Positions 1 to 4,975 of a stretch of DNA of 8,815 nucleotides are shown in pieces; the stretch's first letter is position 1; every line of letters starts with the position of its first letter. A program made the translations under genes and the position numbers. The stretch lies in contig CAIXFP010000132.1 in NCBI GenBank assembly GCA_903918705.1, positions 1 to 8,815 on the forward strand. The letters are read 5' to 3'. Origin of the DNA: an uncultured Pseudomonadota bacterium (lineage in GTDB: Bacteria; Pseudomonadota; Gammaproteobacteria; Burkholderiales; Thiobacillaceae). Under the pieces are notes generated by a model. The model was not told where the DNA came from. It searched no databases and saw only the letters and a program-made list of their open reading frames with translations.

Positions 1-434
1 CGGTGCGCCAGGGGGTCCAGCTTGAGGCCGGCGATCTCCACCGAGTCCTCGGTCATCTGCGGCGCGCGCCGGCGCAACACGGCCTTGATCCGGGCCATCA
101 GCTCGCGCGGCGAAAACGGCTTGGTGATGTAGTCGTCGGCGCCGGTCTCCAGCCCCAGCACCTTGTCGCGCTCGTCGCCGCGCGCCGTGAGCATGATGAT
201 GGGCACGTCCTTCAGGCGCGGGTCGGCGCGTACCTTGCGGGCCAGTTCGATGCCGGAGGCGCCCGGCAGCATCCAGTCCAGCAGGATCAGGTCGGGCAGG
301 CTGTCGCGCATGCGTGCGCTGGCTTCTTCCGCGTCGCAGGCCACGGTCACCTCATGGCCGTGATGGCCAAGGTTGAACTTGAGCAGTTCCTGGATACCGG
401 GTTCGTCTTCGACGATGAGAATGTTGGCGGACAT
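1..434 (-). CDS. phoB: Phosphate regulon response regulator PhoB (5' part, cut by window edge)
   Basis: OmpR/PhoB-type response regulator that, once phosphorylated by the sensor kinase PhoR, binds PHO boxes and activates phosphate-starvation genes. The 144 visible residues cover the whole receiver domain (about 3-122) and the start of the winged-helix DNA-binding domain. Visible key residues are the acidic pair D10/E11, the phosphoacceptor D53 in LLDWMLPG, T83 in MLTARG, and K105 in DDYITKPFSP. The stretch from TARG through GLETGADDYITKPFSPRELMARIKAVLRR is very close to E. coli PhoB as I recall it, which separates it from other OmpR-family members. The ATG at 434 has a GAGG ribosome binding site five bases upstream. 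The rest of the gene, and probably phoR, lie beyond the left edge. The PHO-box-like repeats upstream suggest autoregulation. Confidence 0.93.
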   Translation of the reverse strand, partial: MSANILIVEDEPGIQELLKFNLGHHGHEVTVACDAEEASARMRDSLPDLILLDWMLPGASGIELARKVRADPRLKDVPIIMLTARGDERDKVLGLETGADDYITKPFSPRELMARIKAVLRRRAPQMTEDSVEIAGLKLDPLAH

Positions 435-466
435 GCGCGCCTCACTGGATGGACGGGATGTTCGCC

Positions 467-472
467 ATGTTA
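467..472 (-). promoter_or_regulatory. Candidate -10 element of the phoB promoter
   Basis: TAACAT on the minus strand matches the sigma-70 -10 consensus at 4 of 6 positions. It lies 10 bp downstream of the first two PHO-box units (483-500), close to the spacing of known Pho promoters, in which the PHO box replaces the -35 element. It would place transcription start roughly 25 bases before the phoB ATG. CATAAC, shifted by two bases, is an equally good alternative. Confidence 0.4.
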
Positions 473-500
473 TGACGCTTGCGTGAAGCTTTTATGACTG
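472..500 (-). promoter_or_regulatory. Three-unit PHO-box-like repeat upstream of phoB
   Basis: Read on the minus strand there are three 7-mers in exact 11-bp phase: CAGTCAT (494-500), GCTTCAC (483-489) and GCGTCAT (472-478), separated by the 4-bp spacers AAAA and GCAA. The known PHO box is two CTGTCAT-like 7-mers separated by 4 A/T-rich bases. The first two units match the 18-bp consensus at about 13 positions by eye. The array begins directly after the stop codon of the upstream flavoprotein gene and ends 37 bases before the phoB start. It is probably the site where phosphorylated PhoB activates its own gene. Protein binding itself cannot be seen from sequence. Confidence 0.7.
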
Positions 501-1430
501 TCATATCGCTCCACCGCCGGCCAGATCGCGTTCCGCCGCGCGGGCGGCGGTGAGGCCCTGGGCCATGGCCGTGGGCACCGAGGGTTGCGGGCTGTCGGTG
601 ACGTCGCCGGCGGCATAGACGCGCGCCACACTGCTGCGCTGCCAGGCATCCACGTGGAGATAGCCGGTGCCGGTGAGGGCGGGGCGGATTGCCGGATCGA
701 AGGCATCCAGTACATCGGTGTTGGGCAGGTAGCCATACATCACCAGCACCCAGTCGAACCGGCTCTGGTGTCCCGGCCAGGTGGCGACGACGTGATCCAC
801 GGCGCATCCGAGGCGCGGCTGAGGGCAATTCGCGCGGAGCTCGATTTCCTCGCGCAACTGGCAGTCCTCGATGAAGGGCTTGCGCGCGGACAGGGCGCCG
901 CGGGTGCAGACCCACGCCTGATTGCCGAGCTCGGCCAGAAACAGGGCGTGGTCCAGGGCATTGTCGCCGCCGCCCAGAATGAGCACACGGGCATTGCGGA
1001 TGTGATCGCGGATGGCATGGGATAGCGGGCCGATGAGGATGCGTGGGCACGTCTCGGCCAGTCGCTCCAGTTCCGGTGTGGCGCGTGGACGCGTGCCAGT
1101 GGCGAGGACGATGGCGGCGGCGGCAAGTGGTGCGTCGAGGCCGGACAGAATCAGGCTGAACTCCGTGGCGTTGCGGCTGACCTGGTTGACCTGGGTGGTG
1201 TAGTAAGTCGTCACCGGCAAGGCGCGGTAATGCTCGGCCAGGCGCTGGGTCATGGCTTCGCCGGATTCTCCGGGAAACCCCAGGAGCCAGAGATTGGGAT
1301 GGAAGTTGCTGCGCTGGGCGCCGCCGAGATGGGCGGTGCGCTCGATGACCACTGGCGAGAGGCCGAAGGACAGGCAGGCATTGGCGCAGGACATGCCGGC
1401 GGGGCCGGCGCCAAGGATGGCGACGATCAT
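501..1430 (-). CDS. FAD-dependent NAD(P)H oxidoreductase, thioredoxin-reductase-like, without CxxC
   Basis: A 309-residue two-dinucleotide-binding-domain flavoprotein, the size of low-molecular-weight thioredoxin reductases. The FAD-binding Rossmann motif GAGPAG is at 7-12, an ATG turn at 110-112, the NAD(P)H-binding glycine motif GGGDNAL at 153-159, and the C-terminal FAD motif AAGDV at 273-277. The redox-active CATC segment, which in thioredoxin reductase lies just before the second glycine motif, is absent: residues 129-150 contain only C128 nearby and no CxxC. The HRR-type motif for the NADPH phosphate is not recognisable either (TRGALSARKPF, 176-186). It is therefore unlikely to reduce thioredoxin by the usual route, and could be a ferredoxin/flavodoxin-NADP reductase-like or other enzyme; its substrate is unknown. 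The start at 1430 puts the Rossmann fold at the N-terminus, though no Shine-Dalgarno is evident. It is co-directional with phoB, 66 bp upstream of it, and divergent from the methyltransferase gene. Confidence 0.82.
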   Translation of the reverse strand: MIVAILGAGPAGMSCANACLSFGLSPVVIERTAHLGGAQRSNFHPNLWLLGFPGESGEAMTQRLAEHYRALPVTTYYTTQVNQVSRNATEFSLILSGLDAPLAAAAIVLATGTRPRATPELERLAETCPRILIGPLSHAIRDHIRNARVLILGGGDNALDHALFLAELGNQAWVCTRGALSARKPFIEDCQLREEIELRANCPQPRLGCAVDHVVATWPGHQSRFDWVLVMYGYLPNTDVLDAFDPAIRPALTGTGYLHVDAWQRSSVARVYAAGDVTDSPQPSVPTAMAQGLTAARAAERDLAGGGAI

Positions 1431-1481
1431 GGGATTGAGCGGGTTGCCGTTATCATGGAGCGCAAAACTAGCACAGTCGCC

Positions 1482-2639
1482 ATGTCCCCATCACAAGTCT
1501 CGCTTCCCACCCCCTCCGCCGAAGCCCTCGCCCACAGCGCCCGCCTGGTGGACCTGGTCCGCGCCGAGATCGCCGCCCACGGCGGCTGGCTGCCCTTTAC
1601 CCGCTACATGGAACTGGCCCTCTACGCGCCCGGCCTCGGCTACTACGCCAGCGGCACGGCGAAACTGGGGGCGGCGGGAGATTTCGTCACCGCGCCGGAA
1701 ATGAGTCCCCTGTTTGGCCGCGGTCTGGCGCGGCAGATCGCGCCGGTACTGGAGGAAGCCGGCGGCGATGTGCTGGAACTGGGCGCCGGCAGTGGCCGCC
1801 TGGCCTTGGACATCCTGGGGGAACTGGAGCGACTGGGACGGTTGCCGGCCCGCTACCTGATCCTGGAGGTGAGCCCCGACTTGCGTGTCCGCCAGGGCGA
1901 GCTGCTGGCGGAACAAGCGCCGCGCCTGCTCGACCGGGTGGTCTGGCTCGATGCCCTGCCCGAGGAAATTCACGGCGTGGTGCTGGGCAACGAGGTGCTG
2001 GATGCGCTGCCGGTGCACCTGCTATACCGCTCCCCCGGCGCCGTGTTCGAGCGCGGCGTGGCCTGGAACCGGGGGTTCTCCTGGGAAGACCGGGTTTTGC
2101 CGGCCGGGCCGCTGCACGACCTGGCCGGCAGTCTGCCGGAAGTGGGCGGCTATCTCACCGAAGCCTGCCCCGCCGCCGCAGCCCTGGTGGCTACGCTGGG
2201 CGAGCGCCTGCGCCGGGGCATGCTGCTTTTCCTCGACTATGGCTTTCCCGCCGCCGAGTATTACCACCCACAGCGCCACATGGGCACGCTCAAGGTGCAC
2301 TACCGCCACCACAGCCTGGACGATCCTTTCTACCTGCCGGGACTGGCGGACATCACCGCCCACGTGGATTTTTCCGCAGTGGCCCGGGCGGGCACGGCGG
2401 CCGGGCTGGACCTGCTGGGCTATACCAGCCAGGGCAATTTCCTGCTCGACGGGGGCCTGCTGGACCTGCTCGGGGAGTTGCAGCCGGGCAGTGCCGGCTA
2501 CCTGCGCGCTGCCGCAGCCCTGCAGAAGCTGGTGCAGCCCTCGGAGATGGGAGAGTCGTTCAAGGTGATCGGCCTGGGGCGCGGGGTGGCTGCCACCCCT
2601 TCCGGATTCAGCCGGAGCGACCGCAGCGGGGCGCTGTAG
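1482..2639 (+). CDS. MidA/NDUFAF7-family class I SAM-dependent methyltransferase (DUF185)
   Basis: A 385-residue protein of the family that includes mitochondrial NDUFAF7, a protein arginine methyltransferase needed for complex I assembly; the bacterial substrate is not established. The N-terminal family signature is clear: RYMELALYAPGLGYY (41-55) followed by GDFVTAPEMSPLFG (66-79). The SAM-binding motif I is LELGAGSG (98-105), and NEVLDALP (170-177) is the family's conserved central motif. The region near the end, EMGESFKVIGLGRG, is also typical. The length fits the family. An ATG at 1455 is in frame and would add nine residues (MERKTSTVA); 1482 is preferred because the homology-like sequence begins soon after it, but neither start has a good ribosome binding site. 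Expression must come from the short divergent gap shared with the flavoprotein gene. Confidence 0.85.
   Translation: MSPSQVSLPTPSAEALAHSARLVDLVRAEIAAHGGWLPFTRYMELALYAPGLGYYASGTAKLGAAGDFVTAPEMSPLFGRGLARQIAPVLEEAGGDVLELGAGSGRLALDILGELERLGRLPARYLILEVSPDLRVRQGELLAEQAPRLLDRVVWLDALPEEIHGVVLGNEVLDALPVHLLYRSPGAVFERGVAWNRGFSWEDRVLPAGPLHDLAGSLPEVGGYLTEACPAAAALVATLGERLRRGMLLFLDYGFPAAEYYHPQRHMGTLKVHYRHHSLDDPFYLPGLADITAHVDFSAVARAGTAAGLDLLGYTSQGNFLLDGGLLDLLGELQPGSAGYLRAAAALQKLVQPSEMGESFKVIGLGRGVAATPSGFSRSDRSGAL
2583..2636 (+). repeat. Run of three short inverted repeats in the 3' end of the methyltransferase gene
   Basis: Three small hairpin-capable repeats follow one another: GGGGTGG/CCACCCC (2583-2599, 3-base loop), TCCGG/CCGGA (2601-2616, 6-base loop), and CAGCG/CGCTG (2624-2636, 3-base loop). 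They encode the tail of the methyltransferase after its conserved GLGRG segment. They may slow or end transcription together with the palindrome just downstream, or may simply reflect high GC content. Confidence 0.4.
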
Positions 2640-2646
2640 GCGTTCA

Positions 2647-2662
2647 GTAGCGCCGGCGCTAC
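2647..2662. repeat. Perfect 16-bp palindrome between convergent genes
   Basis: GTAGCGCCGGCGCTAC is perfectly self-complementary and lies in the 34-bp gap between the converging methyltransferase and thioredoxin genes. As RNA it could form a short GC-rich hairpin from either strand, so a factor-assisted bidirectional terminator is one reading. No run of T follows on either strand, so it is not a standard intrinsic terminator. A protein-binding site or an interspersed repeat unit is also possible. Confidence 0.5.
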
Positions 2663-2673
2663 GAGGAGGAGCG

Positions 2674-3042
2674 TCAGCCCTTGGCCGCTTCCGCGGCGAT
2701 CTCGGCGTGGACTTGGGCCATATCGATTTCGGTGGCGCGGGCGATCAGGTCGTCGAACTGGCCGGCCTGCATGGCGCCGGGCTGAGAGTAGATGATGACC
2801 TTTTCGCGGAAGATCATCAGGGTCGGGATGGAACGAATCTGAAAGTGTCCGGCCAGGGCCTGCTCGTCCTGGGTATTGACCTTGGCGAAGGTGATGTTGG
2901 GATACTTCTCCGAAGCCGCGTCGTAGACCGGGGCGAAGCCGCGGCAAGGGCCGCACCAGGGTGCCCAGAAGTCGATGATGACGAAATCGTTGTTGAGGAT
3001 GGTTTCCTCGAAGTTCTGCTCGTTGAGCTCCAGTACGGCCAT
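2674..3042 (-). CDS. Thioredoxin-family protein
   Basis: A 122-residue cytoplasmic thioredoxin fold protein with the classical active site WCGPC (29-33) in the context VIIDFWAPWCGPC, and the cis-proline P73 in RSIPTLMIF. It lacks a signal peptide or membrane segment, so it should be a soluble disulfide reductase. It is slightly longer than canonical TrxA (about 108 residues) because of a charged helical tail (about 101-122, rich in Ala and Glu). The residue after CGPC is Arg, where TrxA usually has Lys. The start at 3042 is supported by AGGGG at 3049-3053. The gene stands alone: it converges with the methyltransferase gene and diverges from the DUF971 gene. The CxxC-less flavoprotein in this window is not an obvious reductase partner. 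Confidence 0.9.
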   Translation of the reverse strand: MAVLELNEQNFEETILNNDFVIIDFWAPWCGPCRGFAPVYDAASEKYPNITFAKVNTQDEQALAGHFQIRSIPTLMIFREKVIIYSQPGAMQAGQFDDLIARATEIDMAQVHAEIAAEAAKG

Positions 3043-3060
3043 GGCTAACCCCTGCGTGAA

Positions 3061-3088
3061 AGTAAAAAGCCGGCGCGCGGCCGGTCAA
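3061..3088 (-). promoter_or_regulatory. Candidate promoter of the thioredoxin gene
   Basis: On the minus strand TTGACC (3083-3088, 5 of 6 to the -35 consensus) is followed after 16 bp by TTTACT (3061-3066, 4 of 6 to the -10 consensus). The spacer is a GC-rich inverted repeat. The predicted start of transcription would fall almost on the ribosome binding site, giving a very short leader, so this assignment is tentative. Confidence 0.3.
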
Positions 3089-3139
3089 GCACATGTTACA
3101 GCGTATCGGCCGCCGCCCGCCAGCCGCGGCCCCCACGCG

Positions 3140-3166
3140 TTGCCAGGTGTAATACCCGACTATAAA
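3140..3166 (+). promoter_or_regulatory. Candidate promoter of the DUF971-fructosamine kinase pair
   Basis: TTGCCA (3140-3145) and TATAAA (3161-3166) each match the sigma-70 consensus well (5 of 6), but the spacer is only 15 bp instead of about 17. It would give a leader of roughly 65-70 bases before the ATG at 3241. This is the most AT-rich part of the 198-bp divergent gap, in which I see no other gene or RNA. Confidence 0.35.
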
Positions 3167-3240
3167 AGTCTGGCTTGTGGGTTGCCGGGGCGGCTGGCAC
3201 ACTACGACTCCATCAATGTTTTCTTATAGAAGGATGCACC

Positions 3241-3627
3241 ATGGGTGGCCTCACCAATGCAACACCTATCCCCACCGAAATCAAGTTGCACCAGCAGTCG
3301 CGTGTGATGGAAATCGCTTTCGACAACGGTGACCGCTACCAGTTGCCCTACGAGTACCTGCGTGTCTATTCCCCTTCTGCCGAGGTGCGCGGCCATGGCC
3401 CCGGCCAGGAAACGTTGCAGGTCGGCAAGAAGCTGGTCGAAATCAAGGCGATCGAGCCGGTGGGGCAATACGCCGTGGTCCTGGAGTTTTCGGACGGCCA
3501 TAACACCGGCATCTACTCCTGGGATTATCTGTATGACCTGGGGCGCTACCAGGAGGCGTACTGGAAGGCCTACCTGATGCGCATGGAGCAGGCCGGCGCT
3601 TCCCGCGAAGCGAAAACCGCGGTGTGA
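3241..3627 (+). CDS. DUF971 (gamma-butyrobetaine hydroxylase-like N-terminal domain) protein
   Basis: A 128-residue stand-alone DUF971 protein. The family signature is present: LPYEYLRVYSPSAEVRGHGPGQ (35-56), then a VGKKLVEI strand, and near the end VLEFSDGHNTGIYSWDYLYDLG. This small domain also occurs at the N-terminus of gamma-butyrobetaine hydroxylases; the role of the free-standing bacterial form is not well defined, and it is sometimes linked to metal or Fe-S biology. The ATG at 3241 is chosen because GAAGGA ends six bases before it; an in-frame extension up to 3175 lacks family similarity. The last four bases of the gene are shared with the GTG start of the next gene, so the two are probably translated as a pair. 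Confidence 0.85.
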   Translation: MGGLTNATPIPTEIKLHQQSRVMEIAFDNGDRYQLPYEYLRVYSPSAEVRGHGPGQETLQVGKKLVEIKAIEPVGQYAVVLEFSDGHNTGIYSWDYLYDLGRYQEAYWKAYLMRMEQAGASREAKTAV

Positions 3628-4508
3628 ATGCAACCCTGCTTGCCGATCTGGCCGCCGCCATCGGCGCGGCGAGCGGCAAGCCTTTCGTTTGCGCTCAGCG
3701 GGCGGCCCAGGGCGGAGGCTGCATCAATCGGGCGGTTGTGCTGACCGGTGACGACGCCACCCGTTATTTCGTGAAATTCAACGATGCCGGCCACCTCGAC
3801 ATGTTCGCGGCGGAGGCCGATGGCCTGCGTGAACTGGCGGCGGCATGCGAGATCCGGGTGCCGTGCCCCATCGCCAGCGGACGCAGCGGTGATGCCGCCT
3901 ACCTGATCCTGGAGTGGCTGGATCTCGGCGCCGTGGAACAGCCCGCCGAACTGGGACGACAGCTTGCCTTGTTGCATGGGCACGTCCGGGACAGCTTCGG
4001 TTGGTGGCGCGACAACCATATCGGCAGTACCCCGCAGCACAACGCGCCGTTACCGGATTGGATCGAGTTCTATCGCGCTCGGCGCCTGTCGCCGCAGCTT
4101 GAACTGGCCCGCCGCAATGCGGCGCCGCGCACGCTGCGGGAGCTTGGGGAACGGTTGCTGGAACGCACCGCTCAGTTTTTTCCCGGTTACAGTCCGGCTG
4201 CTTCCCTGCTGCACGGCGACCTCTGGGGTGGCAATCACGGCTATGCGGGGGACGCACCGGTCCTGTTCGATCCTGCCGTCTACCATGGCGACCGTGAGGC
4301 GGATCTGGCGATGACCGAGCTGTTCGGCGGTTTCCCGGCGGCCTTCTATGCCGCCTACCGGGACGTCTGGCCCCTGGACCCCGGTTACCGTGTTCGCAAG
4401 CACCTCTACAACCTTTACCACGTCCTCAACCATTTCAATCTGTTCGGTGGCGGCTATGCCCGGCAGGCCGAGGGTCTGGCCGCTCGACTGCTGGCCGAGA
4501 CGAAGTGA
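3624..4508 (+). CDS. Fructosamine/ketosamine-3-kinase family protein
   Basis: A 294-residue kinase of the fructosamine-3-kinase family, an APH-like protein kinase fold. Family members phosphorylate the sugar of glycated amines or proteins so that the adduct falls off. Visible features are the glycine-rich loop GGGCINRA (30-37) including the P-loop cysteine C33, the ATP-site lysine K51 in YFVKFN, the catalytic loop HGDLWGGN (197-204) with D199, and the metal-binding FDPAVYHGDREADLAM (215-230) with D216. Length matches E. coli YniA (about 286). The start is GTG at 3624, overlapping the DUF971 stop by four bases (GTGA), which implies translational coupling. In plant and human relatives the P-loop cysteine acts as a redox switch; whether that holds here is inference. 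The substrate may be a glycated small molecule rather than protein. Confidence 0.9.
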   Translation: MNATLLADLAAAIGAASGKPFVCAQRAAQGGGCINRAVVLTGDDATRYFVKFNDAGHLDMFAAEADGLRELAAACEIRVPCPIASGRSGDAAYLILEWLDLGAVEQPAELGRQLALLHGHVRDSFGWWRDNHIGSTPQHNAPLPDWIEFYRARRLSPQLELARRNAAPRTLRELGERLLERTAQFFPGYSPAASLLHGDLWGGNHGYAGDAPVLFDPAVYHGDREADLAMTELFGGFPAAFYAAYRDVWPLDPGYRVRKHLYNLYHVLNHFNLFGGGYARQAEGLAARLLAETK

Positions 4509-4556
4509 GATGCGGCATCAGCACAAGTGCCGACGACTGGCGGAGGAAGCAAGTAT

Positions 4557-4585
4557 TTGCCTGGCTCCGGGTTTTTGTGGATAAT
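4557..4585 (+). promoter_or_regulatory. Sigma-70-type promoter of rpmE
   Basis: TTGCCT (4557-4562, 4 of 6) is followed after exactly 17 bp by GATAAT (4580-4585, 5 of 6), with TGTG just before the -10 giving an extended -10 motif. The predicted start near 4592 would leave a leader of about 28 bases before the rpmE ATG. It sits in the 112-bp gap after the kinase gene and gives rpmE its own transcript. Confidence 0.65.
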
Positions 4586-4620
4586 CGCGCGCTTTCCAGG
4601 TTTCAGCCCAGGTACTCATC

Positions 4621-4827
4621 ATGAAAGCCGGCGTTCATCCCGAATACAGCGAAATTTCCGTAACCTGCAGTTGCGGCAACAGCTTTTCCACCCGTTCCAC
4701 CATGAAGAAGGCTCTGCATGTGGAAGTCTGTTCCGCCTGCCATCCTTTCTATACCGGCAAACAGAAGATCGTGGACACCGCGGGCCGGGTCGAGAAATTC
4801 CGCCAGAAGTACGGCCTCAAGAAGTGA
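4621..4827 (+). CDS. rpmE: 50S ribosomal protein L31 (zinc-binding, type A)
   Basis: A 68-residue L31 of the large ribosomal subunit, which helps bridge the two subunits. It is the zinc-binding form: C16 and C18 (TCSCGN) plus C37 and C40 (VCSACHPFYTGKQK) form the four-cysteine site. The paralogous zinc-free form (ykgM/rpmE2 type), made under zinc starvation, lacks these residues. The C-terminal GRVEKFRQKYGLKK is typical. The start at 4621 is set by the conserved opening MKAGVHPEY; an AGG at about 4610 is a weak ribosome binding site. It is flanked by its own promoter and terminator, so it is monocistronic. Confidence 0.97.
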   Translation: MKAGVHPEYSEISVTCSCGNSFSTRSTMKKALHVEVCSACHPFYTGKQKIVDTAGRVEKFRQKYGLKK

Positions 4828-4848
4828 TTGGTGGCGGTGCGGTGGGAC

Positions 4849-4873
4849 AAAGGCAGCCGAGGCTGCCTTTTTT
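4849..4873 (+). terminator. Intrinsic terminator after rpmE
   Basis: AAAGGCAGC (4849-4857) pairs perfectly with GCTGCCTTT (4862-4870) around a CGAG loop, followed by further T residues (TTTTTT in all at 4868-4873). This is a textbook Rho-independent terminator 21 bases after the rpmE stop codon. The A-run at its left side means it could also work weakly in reverse. Confidence 0.92.
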
Positions 4874-4975
4874 GTTTTTCTCTGGTCGTTCCCCGGGGGA
4901 GTTCCTGATTAATTCGTTCGCGTGGCGACAAGCGGTGCTCGGGGCCGCCACGGGGCGGTCGGAGGCGCGCCGGCG

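Noticed and set aside
3..497. Long plus-strand open frame across phoB
   Set aside because: It is the reverse complement of the phoB reading frame; the minus-strand product has all PhoB receiver motifs, and the plus-strand translation has no recognisable domain.
1230..1454. Upstream extension of the methyltransferase reading frame
   Set aside because: It runs antisense through the flavoprotein N-terminus and its Rossmann motif and has no similarity to the methyltransferase family.
3195..3210. TGGCAC resembling a sigma-54 -24 element before the DUF971 gene
   Set aside because: The required -12 TTGC does not follow at the right spacing (the bases there read GACT).
3175..3240. Upstream extension of the DUF971 frame
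   Set aside because: The ATG at 3241 has a well-placed GAAGGA and matches family length; the extension covers the likely leader.
4511..4535. Weak hairpin after the fructosamine kinase gene (CGGCA with TGCCG, 10-base loop; inner GCACAAGTGC)
   Set aside because: The stem is short and no T-run follows, so I do not call it a terminator.
4922..4975. GTG start for the glycosyltransferase
   Set aside because: It adds 18 Gly/Ala/Arg-rich residues before the first membrane segment; ATG 4976 has GGAGG upstream.
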